Notes: a model not told the origin generated them from the letters alone. A DNA stretch of 64,000 nt from Pseudomonas sp. ML2-2023-3 (GCF_037055275.1 NZ_CP146343.1:1646501-1710500), one strand, 5' to 3'. Counted from the stretch's first letter, positions 17,399-27,882 are shown. Made by a program: numbers and translations.

Positions 17399-18610
17399 AT
17401 GAAGATTGTTGAAGCGCGCGTGATTGTTACCTGCCCGGGTCGCAACCTGATCACCCTGAAAATTGTCACCGATTCCGGGGTCTACGGCATCGGCGATGCC
17501 ACCCTCAATGGCCGCGAAATGGCAGTCGTTGCCTACCTCGAAGAACACGTGCTGCCTGCGCTGATCGGGCGGGATGCCCAACGCATCGAAGATATCTGGC
17601 AATACCTGTATCGCGGTGCCTACTGGCGCCGTGGCCCGGTCACCATGACCGCGATTGCCGCTGTCGACGTGGCGCTGTGGGATATCAAGGCCAAGGCCGC
17701 CAATATGCCCCTGTACCAGTTGCTTGGCGGCAAGAGCCGCGAGCGGGTCATGGTGTACGGGCATGCCACCGGCAAGGACATCGAAGGTTGCCTGGACGAA
17801 GTCGCCCGTCATGTTGAACTGGGCTACAAGGCGGTGCGTGTGCAATGCGGTATACCCGGCATTGCCACCACCTATGGCGTAGCCAAGCGCAGCGGCGAAC
17901 GCTATGAACCAGCCGATAGCGACCTGCCAGCAGAGCATGTGTGGGACACCGCCAAATACCTCAACCATGTGCCCAAGCTGTTTGCCGCCGTGCGCGAGCG
18001 CTTTGGTGACGACCTGCACATCCTGCATGACGTCCACCATCGCCTCACGCCGATTGAAGCGGGGCGCTTGGGCAAGGCGGTGGAGCCGTTCAATCTGTTC
18101 TGGCTCGAAGACTGTACGCCGGCCGAGAACCAGGAAGCCTTCCGTTTGATCCGCCAGCACACCACCACACCGCTGGCGGTGGGCGAGGTGTTCAACTCGA
18201 TCCACGACTGCCGCGAGCTGATTCAGGAGCAGTTGATCGACTATATCCGCGCCACCCTGGTTCACGCGGGTGGCATCACTCATGTACGGCGGATCGCTGA
18301 TTTTGCCGCGCTGTATCAGGTGCGTACCGGCTTTCATGGCGCCACCGACCTGTCGCCGGTGACCATGGGCGCGGCGCTGCATTTCGATACCTGGGTGCCC
18401 AATTTCGGCATCCAGGAGCACATGCCTCACGACCCGCTGACCGATGAAGTCTTCCCCCATGCCTATCGCTTTGAGGACGGTCATTTCACGCCAGGTGAAA
18501 CACCGGGCCATGGCGTCGACATCAACGAAGAACTGGCGGCCAGATACCCCTACAAACGCGCCAGCCTGCCGGTCAATCGTCTGGAAGACGGCACGCTCTG
18601 GCACTGGTAA
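17399..18610 (+). CDS. manD: D-mannonate dehydratase, enolase superfamily (ManD/RspA)
   Basis: 403-aa mandelate-racemase/enolase-type protein. It dehydrates D-mannonate to 2-keto-3-deoxygluconate. All diagnostic ManD residues appear at the family's standard numbers: metal ligands D210 (HDVHHR), E236 (LED) and E262 (GEVFN), and active-site R147, Y159 and H212. This supports a true mannonate dehydratase rather than a distant superfamily member. It is unusual that the unrelated UxuA mannonate dehydratase is encoded 4 kb downstream in the same cluster. E. coli RspA is the close relative, and as there a RspB-like dehydrogenase follows. Confidence 0.92.
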   Translation: MKIVEARVIVTCPGRNLITLKIVTDSGVYGIGDATLNGREMAVVAYLEEHVLPALIGRDAQRIEDIWQYLYRGAYWRRGPVTMTAIAAVDVALWDIKAKAANMPLYQLLGGKSRERVMVYGHATGKDIEGCLDEVARHVELGYKAVRVQCGIPGIATTYGVAKRSGERYEPADSDLPAEHVWDTAKYLNHVPKLFAAVRERFGDDLHILHDVHHRLTPIEAGRLGKAVEPFNLFWLEDCTPAENQEAFRLIRQHTTTPLAVGEVFNSIHDCRELIQEQLIDYIRATLVHAGGITHVRRIADFAALYQVRTGFHGATDLSPVTMGAALHFDTWVPNFGIQEHMPHDPLTDEVFPHAYRFEDGHFTPGETPGHGVDINEELAARYPYKRASLPVNRLEDGTLWHW

Positions 18611-18687
18611 TACCGCTTAAAAGCTTATTGCTCGACTGTTTAATAACTATAAAAAACGGGGCGTCATGCCCTGGCAGGAGTTACCCG

Positions 18688-19722
18688 ATGAAAGCGTTTC
18701 AAGTAAGAGCTCCCTTTGAGTTCGGCCTGGCCCAGGTCGACGCCCCTCAACTGGCGCGCAATGAGGTCAAGGTCGATGTGGCCTATGCCGGTATCTGCGG
18801 CTCTGACCTGCATATCATCCACGGCCAGAACGCTTTTGTGCGCTTCCCGCGGGTAACCGGCCATGAGTTCTCCGGAGTGGTCAGTGACGTGGGTGCGGAT
18901 GTGGCCCAGATCAAGGTCGGTGATCGCGTGTGCATCGACCCGGTGATCAGCTGCGGCACCTGCTACCCCTGCCGGATCAATCGCCCCAACGTCTGTACCA
19001 AGCTGCAAGTGATCGGCGTACACCGTGACGGCGGTTTCAGTGAGCAGGTCTGCGTGCCGGCGAGCAATGTTCATCGCTTGCCGGACGGCATGTCACTCAG
19101 CCATGCGGCTTTAGTGGAGCCGTACTCCATCGCCCTTAACGTGCTTGACCGTATGCAGCCGCAGCCGGGTGACAGCCTGCTGATTTACGGCGCTGGTGTG
19201 ATCGGCCTGACCCTGGTGCAAATGGCGCGGGCACTGGGTCTGACCGACATCACCGTGACCGATGTGATTGACGAACGCCTTGAAACCGCCCGTGCCTTTG
19301 GGGCCAGCCGCACCCTGAACGGCAAGGACGTGGACGTCGAAGCGACGATGCGCGAATTGACCGCTGGCGAAGGTGTGCCGCTGATTGTCGACGCCGCTTG
19401 CATTCCCGCATTGATGCCGCAAATGGTGCGCATTGCCTCAGCGGCGGGGCGTATCGGGCTGCTGGGATTCAGCACCACGCCAACCGATCTGGTGCAGTTG
19501 GAAATGATCAAGAAAGAACTGACCCTGGTGGGTTCGCGGCTGAACAACCGCAAGTTCGCCCGGGTGATCGAGTTGATCGCCAGCGGCAAATTGCAGGTTC
19601 AGGAAATGATCAGCCACCGCATCCACTTCGATGAAATGCCGCAGGCGATTGCCTTGATCGAGAACCATCCCGAGCAGACGCGCAAGGTGCTGGTGCAACT
19701 CAACCCCAAGGAGATTTTGTAG
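18688..19722 (+). CDS. Zinc-dependent medium-chain dehydrogenase, RspB-like
   Basis: 344-aa medium-chain alcohol dehydrogenase. Catalytic zinc ligands are in AGICGSDLH and TGHEF, the structural-zinc cysteines in [15 protein letters not shown], and the NAD-binding Rossmann motif in [16 protein letters not shown] 18688 has CAGGAG at 18675-18680. By context it oxidises a sugar acid (hexonate) related to mannonate or altronate; the exact substrate cannot be read from sequence. E. coli rspAB shows the same pairing. Its stop codon lies inside a REP-like repeat. Confidence 0.82.
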   Translation: MKAFQVRAPFEFGLAQVDAPQLARNEVKVDVAYAGICGSDLHIIHGQNAFVRFPRVTGHEFSGVVSDVGADVAQIKVGDRVCIDPVISCGTCYPCRINRPNVCTKLQVIGVHRDGGFSEQVCVPASNVHRLPDGMSLSHAALVEPYSIALNVLDRMQPQPGDSLLIYGAGVIGLTLVQMARALGLTDITVTDVIDERLETARAFGASRTLNGKDVDVEATMRELTAGEGVPLIVDAACIPALMPQMVRIASAAGRIGLLGFSTTPTDLVQLEMIKKELTLVGSRLNNRKFARVIELIASGKLQVQEMISHRIHFDEMPQAIALIENHPEQTRKVLVQLNPKEIL

Positions 19723-19849
19723 CAGTTGCCGCAGGCTACGTTCGGTTGCGCAGCAATCGTAAATCCAGGGTCCCTGGTTTGCCTGATACACCGGGGAACC
19801 TGACCTTACGACAGCTTCGCTGCCGGACGCAGTCTTCGGCAACTGCTAC
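19719..19849. repeat. Imperfect REP-type inverted repeat (GTAGCAGTTGCCG class)
   Basis: GTAGCAGTTGCCGCAGG (from 19719) faces CGGCAACTGCTAC (19837-19849) in inverted orientation, with CGTAAATCC/GGTTTGCC filler between. This is the other common Pseudomonas REP class. It covers the TAG of the preceding gene and separates it from the MFS gene. Confidence 0.65.
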
Positions 19850-19928
19850 GAGTTTTGCGTACCGCACACAGTTTCACGTGCTCCCAGCGAGCACCCTCAC
19901 CGAATAAAACAACAAGCGGGAGGTTCCA

Positions 19929-21209
19929 ATGTTTGGTCAAGGTCGTACCTTAGTCATCATCATGCTGTTCCTGGCAGGCGTCATTAACTACCTGGATCGC
20001 TCGGCATTGTCCGTCGCCGCCCCCTTCATCCAGAAAGACTACGGTCTGACCACGGGTGAGATGGGCATGATCTTCAGTAGTTTCTTTGTCGGTTATGCGG
20101 CATTCAACTTTATCGGCGGCTGGGCGGCCGACCGCTACGGCGCAAAAACCACGCTGCTGCTGGCCATGGTGCTGTGGTCGCTGTTCAGTGGCCTTACGGT
20201 GCTGACCGTGGGCTTTATGTCGCTGGTGTTTATCCGCATCCTGTTCGGCATGGGTGAAGGCCCGCTCAGCGTGACCACCAGCAAGATGGTCAACAACTGG
20301 TACACCCCCAAGCAGCGGGCGCGGGCACTAGGCTCGTCCATGTCCGGTACCCCTTTGGGGGGTGCGATTTCCGGGCCGGTAGTGGGCTTTATCGCCATCA
20401 GCTACGGCTGGAAAGTGTCGTTTATCATCATCATGCTGATTGGCCTGGTATGGGCCGCGGTCTGGTACAAGTTCGTCAAGGACAAGCCAACCGGCAAAAT
20501 CGCTGAAGAGATCGCTCAGGGCGAAGGCCAGAGCGAGTTGGCAGCCCAGCCGGTTCATCCATTGCGCTACTACCTCAAGCAACCGACAGTACTGTTCACT
20601 TCGCTGGCGTTCTTCTCGTACAACTACACGCTGTTCTTCTTCCTTACCTGGTTTCCCAGCTACCTGACCATGGCCCACGGCCTTAACGTCAAGGAGATGA
20701 GTATCGCCACGGTTATTCCTTGGGTACTGGGCTTCCTTGGCCTGGCGTTGGGCGGCTTTATCTCCGACTTCGTGTTCAAGAAAACCGGGCGCATGATGTT
20801 TTCGCGCAAGGTAGTGCTGGTGACCTGTCTGTTGGCGTGTGCCGTGTGCATCGGTTTTGCCGGGATCGTCAAAACCCTGTATCCGGCGGTCGCTCTGGTG
20901 GCGCTGGCGGTGTTCTTCCTGTACCTCACCGGTGCCATTTACTGGGCAATCATCCAGGACACGGTGCCTGCCGCCCGCGTCGGTGGTGTCAGCGGCTTCA
21001 TGCACTTCCTGGCCAATACCTCGGGCATCATCGGCCCGACCCTGACCGGTTTTCTGGTGCAGTTCACCGGCTCGTTCACCAGCGCCTTCCTGCTGGCGGG
21101 GTTGCTGACCATCATCGGTGCAGTGTGTGTGGCGCGCTATGTCAAACCGCTTCCGGTCATCGATGACGCCCTGCCGCCAGCGGGCAGCGTCTTGCCTGCT
21201 TCGGCGTGA
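19929..21209 (+). CDS. MFS transporter, anion:cation symporter family (hexuronate/sugar acid)
   Basis: 426-aa protein with 12 predicted membrane helices and the MFS inter-helix motif GGWAADRYGAKTTLL near residue 65. The N terminus (INYLDRSALSVAAPFIQKDYG) is typical of the ExuT/GudP/phthalate symporter family. ATG 19929 is preceded by GGGAGG. Its place inside the cluster points to import of glucuronate, galacturonate or mannonate. The uxuB start lies 11 bp downstream of its stop. Confidence 0.88.
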   Translation: MFGQGRTLVIIMLFLAGVINYLDRSALSVAAPFIQKDYGLTTGEMGMIFSSFFVGYAAFNFIGGWAADRYGAKTTLLLAMVLWSLFSGLTVLTVGFMSLVFIRILFGMGEGPLSVTTSKMVNNWYTPKQRARALGSSMSGTPLGGAISGPVVGFIAISYGWKVSFIIIMLIGLVWAAVWYKFVKDKPTGKIAEEIAQGEGQSELAAQPVHPLRYYLKQPTVLFTSLAFFSYNYTLFFFLTWFPSYLTMAHGLNVKEMSIATVIPWVLGFLGLALGGFISDFVFKKTGRMMFSRKVVLVTCLLACAVCIGFAGIVKTLYPAVALVALAVFFLYLTGAIYWAIIQDTVPAARVGGVSGFMHFLANTSGIIGPTLTGFLVQFTGSFTSAFLLAGLLTIIGAVCVARYVKPLPVIDDALPPAGSVLPASA

Positions 21210-21220
21210 GGAGAAGGTCG

Positions 21221-22660
21221 ATGCCTGTCGTTGAACGAGTACCTTCGGTGGCCACAGCGGCTGATATCGGGATTGTGCACCTGGGCCTGGGGGCGTTTCA
21301 TCGCGCCCACCAAGCGGTCTATTTGCAGCGCCATCTCAATCGCCACGGTGCAAGCCCGTGGGGGGTGTGCAGTGCCAATTTGCGCTCCAATCGCACGCTG
21401 GTGGAGCAACTGCGCGAACAGCAATACCGCTATACGGTGGCTGAATACCGTGACCGCGAACAGGTGACATTGCGCGATATCAGGGTAATGCGCGAAGCCC
21501 TGTATGTGGGTGATGGCGGTGAGGAGTTGCAGCAACTGTTGCAGCGTATGGCCGACCCGCGCACGCGGATTGTCACCCTCACGGTCACCGAAAAAGGCTA
21601 CTGCCTGAACCCGGCTACGGGGCAGTTGCGCCTGCAGGATCCGGCGATTGTCCATGACCTTGCCCACCCGCAGACACCGCGTACGGCACCGGGAATTGTG
21701 CTGGAGGCCTTGCGCCGCCGACATGCGGCAGGCATCCCGGCTTTTACCGTGCTGTGTTGCGACAACATGCCGGATAACGGTCAGCGTACCCGTCAGGCCG
21801 TTATGGGGCTGGAGGAGCCAGGCAGCGAGCTGGCGCAGTGGATCGAGCAGCAGGTGGCGTTTCCCGGTTGCATGGTCGACCGCATCGTTCCGGCCATGGA
21901 CGCGCAGGCGTTCAGCGGTCTGCAGCAGCTCGGTTGCCAGGACCCCGCGGCAGTGGTGTGCGAAAGCTTCAGCCAGTGGGTAATCGAGGACCACTTCCCT
22001 CTGGGCCGCCCCGACTGGGAAGTGGAGGGCGTGCAGATGGTCGCTGATGTGCGGCCGTTCGAAACCATGAAGCTGCGCATGCTCAACGGCAGTCACTCGT
22101 TGCTGGCCTATATCGGCTTGCTTGCGGGGTACGAGACGGTGTTCGACGCGATCAGCGATCCTGATCTACTGCGGTTTATCCAGTGTTACATGGGCGAGGA
22201 AGCAGCGCCGACCCTGTCCATGCCCGCGGGTATTGATACCGCAGGTTACGCCCGTGATCTCTGCGCGAGGTTTGCCAACGACAGCCTGCAACATCGCCTG
22301 CGCCAGATCGCCATGGACGGCTCGCAAAAACTGCCGCAGCGGTGGTTGCAAGGCGCGCAGCAGCTGCTTGATGCGGGGCGTGATATTGACTGCATCGCAT
22401 TGGGGATTGCGGCCTGGATCCACTACTGCACGCAGCCTTTGCCGCACGTCGTTGATGACCCGCTAAACGCCGTTTTCGCCGACGTGGCGGGCAGCCTGGA
22501 AGGTGCTCAGCGAGTCGACGGGTTTCTTGATCTGCAGCAGGTATTTGCGGCCGAACTGTCGGCGCGTCCAGCCTTTCGTGATGCGGTTCACCGCGCTTAC
22601 AGCGCCATTGAACACACCGGCATGGCTGGCCACTTAAAAAACTTTGCAGCACACAACTAA
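21221..22660 (+). CDS. uxuB: D-mannonate oxidoreductase (fructuronate reductase)
   Basis: 479-aa member of the polyol (mannitol) dehydrogenase family. It interconverts D-fructuronate and D-mannonate with NADH. The N-terminal Rossmann segment begins [20 protein letters not shown]; the C-terminal domain has the catalytic K-x4-N-x2-H motif in [17 protein letters not shown] 21221 follows GGAGAAGG; an upstream GTG at 21206 would put the ribosome site inside the gene. It feeds mannonate to both dehydratases of the cluster. Confidence 0.9.
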   Translation: MPVVERVPSVATAADIGIVHLGLGAFHRAHQAVYLQRHLNRHGASPWGVCSANLRSNRTLVEQLREQQYRYTVAEYRDREQVTLRDIRVMREALYVGDGGEELQQLLQRMADPRTRIVTLTVTEKGYCLNPATGQLRLQDPAIVHDLAHPQTPRTAPGIVLEALRRRHAAGIPAFTVLCCDNMPDNGQRTRQAVMGLEEPGSELAQWIEQQVAFPGCMVDRIVPAMDAQAFSGLQQLGCQDPAAVVCESFSQWVIEDHFPLGRPDWEVEGVQMVADVRPFETMKLRMLNGSHSLLAYIGLLAGYETVFDAISDPDLLRFIQCYMGEEAAPTLSMPAGIDTAGYARDLCARFANDSLQHRLRQIAMDGSQKLPQRWLQGAQQLLDAGRDIDCIALGIAAWIHYCTQPLPHVVDDPLNAVFADVAGSLEGAQRVDGFLDLQQVFAAELSARPAFRDAVHRAYSAIEHTGMAGHLKNFAAHN

Positions 22661-22677
22661 CAAGAAGGGAGATAGAC

Positions 22678-23853
22678 ATGGAACAGACTTGGCGCTGGTT
22701 TGGCCCCCAGGACCCGATTTCGCTGGCAGATGTGCGCCAGACCGGAGCGACCGGCATTGTCACTGCATTGCACGACATCCCCAATGGTCAGGTATGGCCA
22801 GTGGCAGCGATTGCCGCACGCAAGCAAATGATTGAAGACGCCGGCCTGACCTGGTCGGTGGTGGAAAGCATTCCGGTGCATGAGGACATCAAGCGCGGTT
22901 GTGGCCGTCGTGACGAGTACATCGCCAACTACCAGCAGAGCGTGCGCAATCTGGCGAGCTGCGGTATCGATATTGTCTGCTACAACTTTATGCCCGTGCT
23001 GGACTGGACCCGTACCGACCTGGCCTGGGAGATGGAAGATGGTGGCTGGGCGCTGCGTTTCGACCAGACCGCCTTTGCCGCTTTCGACCTGTTTATCCTC
23101 CAGCGCCCGGGAGCACAGGCCGAGTACAGCACTGACGATATCCAGCAGGCCCAGGCCTATTTCGACACACTCACCCCCGAGCAGAGCGAGAAGCTGGTCA
23201 ACACCCTGATTGCGGGCCTGCCGGGTGCCGAAGAGCATTACACGCTGGAAGATTTCCGCGCCTTGCTGCGCACCTACGCCGATATTGACGAAGCGAAATT
23301 GCGCGAGCATCTGGGGCATTTCTTGCGTGAAGTGATCCCGGTCGCGGAAGAGGCGGGAGTGCGCATGGCCATTCACCCGGACGATCCACCGCGGGCGCTG
23401 CTGGGCCTGCCGCGTATCCTGTCCACCGCGGCAGACGCGCAATGGCTGCTGGATGCTGCGCCAAGCCCGGCCAACGGTCTGACCTTCTGCACCGGCTCCT
23501 ATGGCGTGCGTGAAGACAATGATCTGGTGGCGATGGCCAAACAGTTTGCGCCCTTCATTTACTTCACCCACCTGCGCTCGACCCGCCGCGAAGCGGATCC
23601 GCGCAGCTTCCACGAAGCTCATCACCTGGGTGGCGATGTGGACATGGTCGGGGTGATTGGTGCGCTGGTTGCTGAGGACCTGCGCCGTGAACGTGAAGGC
23701 GGTCCGCGCTTGCCACTACGCCCGGACCACGGCCACCAGTTGCTCGATGACCAGCACCGCAAGAGCAACCCCGGCTATTCGCTGATCGGTCGCCTCAAAG
23801 GCCTGGCCGAGATTCGCGGGGTTGAACTGGCGATGCGTCAGCAACTGGCGTAA
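22678..23853 (+). CDS. uxuA: D-mannonate dehydratase UxuA
   Basis: 391-aa protein of the xylose-isomerase-like TIM-barrel fold, normal length for UxuA. Reads [20 protein letters not shown] at the start, [12 protein letters not shown] and FTHLRS in the middle, and [10 protein letters not shown] near the C terminus: the metal-binding residues of the family. Same reaction as ManD but unrelated fold. Last gene of the uronate cluster; a 14-bp palindrome follows. Confidence 0.94.
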   Translation: MEQTWRWFGPQDPISLADVRQTGATGIVTALHDIPNGQVWPVAAIAARKQMIEDAGLTWSVVESIPVHEDIKRGCGRRDEYIANYQQSVRNLASCGIDIVCYNFMPVLDWTRTDLAWEMEDGGWALRFDQTAFAAFDLFILQRPGAQAEYSTDDIQQAQAYFDTLTPEQSEKLVNTLIAGLPGAEEHYTLEDFRALLRTYADIDEAKLREHLGHFLREVIPVAEEAGVRMAIHPDDPPRALLGLPRILSTAADAQWLLDAAPSPANGLTFCTGSYGVREDNDLVAMAKQFAPFIYFTHLRSTRREADPRSFHEAHHLGGDVDMVGVIGALVAEDLRREREGGPRLPLRPDHGHQLLDDQHRKSNPGYSLIGRLKGLAEIRGVELAMRQQLA

Positions 23854-23876
23854 CGCCCTGCGGCCTGCATCACAGA

Positions 23877-23911
23877 CCCTTTAGCCGCTGCCTGTGCCAG
23901 CGGCTAAAGGG
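23877..23911. terminator. Perfect 14-bp palindrome between convergent genes
   Basis: CCCTTTAGCCGCTG (23877-23890) and its exact complement (23898-23911) enclose a 7-nt loop. There is no T-run on either strand, so it is a strong hairpin that may work with Rho or protect 3' ends, rather than a classical intrinsic terminator. Confidence 0.5.
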
Positions 23912-23916
23912 CTGTA

Positions 23917-24804
23917 TCAATAGGCAAAAACCTTGCGGTGCTTTTGCACAAAGTCTTCCCAGCGCACCGGCTGGCGGCCCGTGATTTCGAAGAAGTTGTC
24001 AAAGGTCTCGTCGGCCCCGGGAATCTGCCCGGCAGCCATGCGTGCGAAGTTGTCTTTTACGCACGTCATGTAGGCCATTTCGGCTCCGGCTGCGCGCATG
24101 TTGTCCAAAAATACGTCCGGTGACTGGGCGTTGTAGCTGAACGGCTGCTCCAGCACCCGGGTCATGATGGCCGCGATATCGCCATAGGATTGCACGTCGT
24201 AGCCCAAGCGGTAGGTCTGGCCCCCATGTTTGGCCGGGTTGAGCAGTGCTTGTGCGGCTACTCGGGCAACGTCTTCGCCATCTACCCAACTGAATTGCGT
24301 ATCACCGGTGTATTGCTCGATGACCCCGGCTTTTACGGCCTGGGTGCCATCGTAGCTGAGCAGGTTTTGCATGAAACACTCGGGCCGCAAGTGGGTGAAC
24401 GAAAAGCCCGACCATTCAATATAGCGCTCCACGAACTGGTGCCAGGCCCAATGACCGATGGTGGTGTCGTCACGCCCGCAGGCGCCCAGATGCACCATGT
24501 GCTGCACCCCGGCTTGTTTTGCCTGATCGAGAAACGCCTTGCTCTGGCGCAGCATGTCCACGGTATAGCCGGTCACGAGCAGGGCGCGATCGATGCCTTG
24601 CAGCGCCGGGGCCAGGGTCTCTTCTTTATCGAAGTCCAGGATCACGGTGCGAATGCCCTGGTCTTCAAAGGGCTTGGCCTTGGCGGGGGAGCGTACTGCC
24701 GCGACCAGCGTGATGGTGTCGTCGGCCATGAGGTTGCGCAGGGTGTCGCCGCCGATCTGGCCCGTGGCGCCGGTGATTAAAACGGTGGGTTTGTGCGAGG
24801 TCAT
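23917..24804 (-). CDS. NmrA-like NAD(P)-binding oxidoreductase
   Basis: 295-aa atypical short-chain-dehydrogenase relative. The N-terminal dinucleotide motif GATGQIGGDTLRNL (residues 12-25) is intact; the rest (VDGEDVARVAAQALLNPAKH, TYRLGY) is typical of NmrA/YtfG-type proteins that sense NAD(P)H or reduce quinones. Substrate unknown. The LysR-family gene starts 118 bp away on the other strand and is its likely regulator. Confidence 0.8.
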   Translation of the reverse strand: MTSHKPTVLITGATGQIGGDTLRNLMADDTITLVAAVRSPAKAKPFEDQGIRTVILDFDKEETLAPALQGIDRALLVTGYTVDMLRQSKAFLDQAKQAGVQHMVHLGACGRDDTTIGHWAWHQFVERYIEWSGFSFTHLRPECFMQNLLSYDGTQAVKAGVIEQYTGDTQFSWVDGEDVARVAAQALLNPAKHGGQTYRLGYDVQSYGDIAAIMTRVLEQPFSYNAQSPDVFLDNMRAAGAEMAYMTCVKDNFARMAAGQIPGADETFDNFFEITGRQPVRWEDFVQKHRKVFAY

Positions 24805-24922
24805 AAAAAGTGCCTGATGCTTGGGTAAGGGCTTGGCGCCAAGCTTACTGGGGAAGTGCAGGCGTATTTGCGATACATTCTATCGAATGAGATGAACTGA
24901 ATTCATTAATGGCGGGGCGTGC

Positions 24923-25840
24923 ATGTTTTCTTCCGAGCGCTTGAAGGGTATCGATGTCTTTGTCTGTGTTGCGGATTCAGGCAGTTTCAGGGCGGCTGCC
25001 GAGCGCTTGAACCTGACCGCTTCGGCGATCAGCAAGGCCATCGCACGCCTGGAAAACAGGCTTGGGGTACGTGTGTTTCAGCGCTCCACCCGGCGCTTGG
25101 CATTGACTGATGCCGGGGCGGCATTCTATCGCACGTGCACCGGGGTGCTGGCCGAGCTGGAAGAGGCCGAGCTGGCCATGCAGGCCGATAATGCAGAGCC
25201 GCAAGGCAGGATCCGCATCGACTTGCCTGCAGCCTTTGGGCGGTTGCAGGCGTTGCCGGTCATTTTGCAGTGTGTCCAGAAACATGCCCTGTTGCTGCCG
25301 CACATTTCGTTCTCGGACCGCTTTATCGATCCGGTCGAAGAGGGTGTGGATATCGTCGTGCGGGTGGGTGGGCCGGATATCTGGCCTGCTGCGCTGGAAC
25401 ACCGTTTTCTGGGCCGTGAGCGCCATGTGTTCTGTGCCGCGCCAGCCTATCTGAGCATTCACGGCACGCCTTTGACCGACCGCGATCTGGAGCATCACCA
25501 GTGTGTGGCCTATGGGCGGGCCGACGGCACGGTCAGCCCCTGGAACTTCGCAGGCAGCCGCCCCGGAGACATAGAGCGCCGGGTGATGCCCGCCAGGTAC
25601 ATCGTAGGCGATGGGGAAGGGCAAGTGATGACGGTGCTGGCGGGGTGCGGCATCGCCCAGTTGCCCACCTGGCTGATCAAGCAGCATCTGGCCGAGGGTT
25701 CATTGGTCGAAGTGCTGCCCCACCTGGCGAGCGAAGGTTTGGCGATCAATCTGGTGTGGCCAAAAAGCCGTCAGGCATTACCCAAGGTCCGTGTTTTGCT
25801 GGATGCCCTGGCAGCAGGGTTGATGCCGTTGGCGGATTAA
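24923..25840 (+). CDS. LysR-family transcriptional regulator
   Basis: 305-aa protein. The N-terminal winged helix (residues 5-65: FVCVADSGSFRAAAERLNLT, AISKAIARLENRLGVRVFQR) and a C-terminal periplasmic-binding-protein-like effector domain (about 90-300) are complete. It is divergent from the NmrA-like gene; LysR regulators commonly control the divergent neighbour. The effector is unknown. Confidence 0.88.
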   Translation: MFSSERLKGIDVFVCVADSGSFRAAAERLNLTASAISKAIARLENRLGVRVFQRSTRRLALTDAGAAFYRTCTGVLAELEEAELAMQADNAEPQGRIRIDLPAAFGRLQALPVILQCVQKHALLLPHISFSDRFIDPVEEGVDIVVRVGGPDIWPAALEHRFLGRERHVFCAAPAYLSIHGTPLTDRDLEHHQCVAYGRADGTVSPWNFAGSRPGDIERRVMPARYIVGDGEGQVMTVLAGCGIAQLPTWLIKQHLAEGSLVEVLPHLASEGLAINLVWPKSRQALPKVRVLLDALAAGLMPLAD

Positions 25841-25860
25841 TGTTCGGGTTGCACTCGCCC

Positions 25861-25948
25861 TGTGGGAGCGGGCTTGTTCGCGATTGGATCACTGCGGTTT
25901 TGCAGTGACAGCGCATCGTCTGCATCGCAGGCAAGCCAGTTCCCACAT
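25861..25948. repeat. REP/REPIN palindromic element
   Basis: TGTGGGAGCGGGCTTGTTCG at 25861 faces the inverted copy ending TTCCCACA at about 25947. The arms share most of the GTGGGAGCGGGCTTGC core with the other elements here but have several mismatches. It fills the gap between two convergent genes. Confidence 0.7.
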
Positions 25949-25962
25949 GTTTTTATGCAGCC

Positions 25963-26415
25963 TCACAGCGGCAGCATGCGGTCCTGAATGACCCGCTTCA
26001 TCACCAGCGTTGAGGTCAGGCGCTGGACGTTGGGCAGCGAGGTCAGGCGCTCGTCGTAAAGCTGCTGGAAGGCTGGCAGGTCGGCTGCGACCACATGCAG
26101 CAGATAATCCGGGTCGCCGAACAGCCGTTGGGCATCGACGATTTGTGAGGTTTCGATGACCGCCGTTTCAAAGTCAGCAATCGCCTGACGGGTCACTTCA
26201 CGCAGGGTAACGAACACCATCGCGGAAAAATTCAGGCCCAACTCGCTGGGCGCCAGCAGGGCCCGATAGCCCAGGATCACGCCTGAGTCTTCCAGCGCCC
26301 GCACGCGGCGATGGCAGGGCGAGAGGCTAAGGCCAACCCGTTCTGCCAGTTCGGTAACCGAAAGTCGGCCGTCGGCTTGTAGCTGCGCAAGAATCTTTCT
26401 GTCTATTCGGTCCAC
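25963..26415 (-). CDS. Lrp/AsnC-family transcriptional regulator
   Basis: 150-aa protein: N-terminal helix-turn-helix (DRKILAQLQADGRLSVTELA, GLSLSPCHRRVRALEDSGVI) and C-terminal RAM/AsnC effector domain (FVTLREVTRQAIADFE, DPDYLLHVVAADLPAFQQLY). These proteins sense amino acids as dimers or octamers. It is divergent from a LysE-type amino-acid exporter gene, which it probably controls. Confidence 0.88.
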   Translation of the reverse strand: MDRIDRKILAQLQADGRLSVTELAERVGLSLSPCHRRVRALEDSGVILGYRALLAPSELGLNFSAMVFVTLREVTRQAIADFETAVIETSQIVDAQRLFGDPDYLLHVVAADLPAFQQLYDERLTSLPNVQRLTSTLVMKRVIQDRMLPL

Positions 26416-26583
26416 GTGGAAGAACCTTCCCTTGTGATGGCTATAGATTGGGATAAACGAAAGATAATCCTACCAGCATTTCCTTATTCTTCTTTTACTC
26501 GCTGGCGCATTTAACGCTGGCAGAGGCAGGGGGCTGCGGCGCCTGAAAAACCATCACGATTCCAGCGTAGAAAGGAAATCCCT

Positions 26584-27201
26584 TTGACTCTCAGCGTCTT
26601 GGCCGCTTTTTGGGCGGTGTCATTTTTGTTCATCATTACTCCCGGCGCCGATTGGGCTTACGCCATTTCTGCGGGCATGCGCGGACGGTTGGTGACGCCT
26701 GCGGTGGCGGGCATGTTGTCGGGGCATCTGCTGGCCACGGTGATTGTGGCGGCGGGTGTGGGGGGGCTGGTGGCGCGCAATCCGATGATTCTTACCGGGC
26801 TGACAGTTGCCGGGGCCGTGTATTTGTTGTGGTTGGGGGTTTGCATGCTCAGAGACCCCGCGACACCTCAGTCGGGGCAGGGGCAAGTATCCGACTCGTG
26901 GTCGCGCTGGGCCTGGAAAGGTTTGTGCGTGAGCGGCCTGAACCCCAAGGTGCTGTTGTTGTTTCTTGCCCTTTTGCCGCAATTTACCGACCCGCTGTCG
27001 ACCTGGCCAATACCCACGCAAATCATTGCCCTGGGTGCATTGCATGCGGTCAGTTGCGCGGTGGTGTATCTCATGGTCGGGTTCAGCGCCCGGGCCGTGT
27101 TGCAGACCCGGCCTGCTGCTGCGAAAAACGTCAGCCGGGTGTCCGGCGCGGTGATGGTTCTGATTGCAGTGGTGTTGCTGGCGGAGCAGACCTACAGTTG
27201 A
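26584..27201 (+). CDS. LysE/RhtB-family amino-acid exporter
   Basis: 205-aa inner-membrane protein with about six helices and the family's early motif FIITPGADWAYAISAGMRGR. The start codon is TTG (26584) with AGGAAA seven bases upstream; no ATG or GTG gives a full first helix. Cargo is unknown, probably an amino acid. The divergent Lrp-type gene is its likely regulator; the DUF924 gene follows 28 bp later and may be co-transcribed. Confidence 0.85.
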   Translation: MTLSVLAAFWAVSFLFIITPGADWAYAISAGMRGRLVTPAVAGMLSGHLLATVIVAAGVGGLVARNPMILTGLTVAGAVYLLWLGVCMLRDPATPQSGQGQVSDSWSRWAWKGLCVSGLNPKVLLLFLALLPQFTDPLSTWPIPTQIIALGALHAVSCAVVYLMVGFSARAVLQTRPAAAKNVSRVSGAVMVLIAVVLLAEQTYS

Positions 27202-27229
27202 GGCTTGGTCAACTACTGAGGATAAGACC

Positions 27230-27790
27230 GTGGCAACCACCGAAAGCAATGGGCAAACAACGCCGGGTGCGGTGATTGAATTCTGGAAGCAGGCAGGGCC
27301 AAAGCACTGGTTCGCCAAGGATGAGGCGTTCGATGCTGTATTTCGCGAGACCTTCTACCGGGCTCATTTTCAGGCCGCCAGGCGCGAGCTTGAGCACTGG
27401 ATGGCGCAGCCCGAAGGCGCGCTGGCCTTGCTGTTGTTGCTGGACCAGTATCCGCGAAACTCATTTCGCGGCACTGCGCACATGTTTGCCACCGACCCGC
27501 TGGCACGCTTTTACGCCCGGCACATGATCGATGGCGGCATGGACAAGGCGCTTGAAGCAGACTTGCGGCTGTTCTGTTATTTGCCGTTCGAGCACTCCGA
27601 AGACGCTGCCGACCAGCAGCTGTCGTTGCAACTGCATCACAGCCTTGGCCCGCAAGCCAGCGTATGGGCGCAAGAGCACGCCGATATCATCCGCCAATTC
27701 GGGCGCTTTCCCCATCGCAATGATGTGCTTGGGCGCGAAACCACCGGGCAGGAGCGCACGTTTCTGGATGAAGGCGGATTTGCTGGGTAA
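27230..27790 (+). CDS. DUF924-family protein
   Basis: 186-aa soluble protein beginning at GTG 27230 with GAGG nine bases upstream. Family hallmarks: IEFWKQAGPKHWFAKDEAFD, LLLLDQYPRNSFRGTAHMFA and the C-terminal RFPHRNDVLGRETTGQE. The family is TPR-like and all-helical with no established reaction. It may share a transcript with the LysE-type exporter. Confidence 0.85.
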   Translation: MATTESNGQTTPGAVIEFWKQAGPKHWFAKDEAFDAVFRETFYRAHFQAARRELEHWMAQPEGALALLLLLDQYPRNSFRGTAHMFATDPLARFYARHMIDGGMDKALEADLRLFCYLPFEHSEDAADQQLSLQLHHSLGPQASVWAQEHADIIRQFGRFPHRNDVLGRETTGQERTFLDEGGFAG

Positions 27791-27882
27791 GAGCAGATTT
27801 TGACCGCCAGCAAGGTGTCGGCGCAGCCGTACAGGCATAATTGCCGCCTGAGCCTGAACACCCTCACCTGATGGAGCTGCCG

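Noticed and set aside
17225..18604. 459-codon minus-strand frame
   Set aside because: Exact antisense of manD, a coding shadow typical of GC-rich third positions; manD has every active-site residue of its family.
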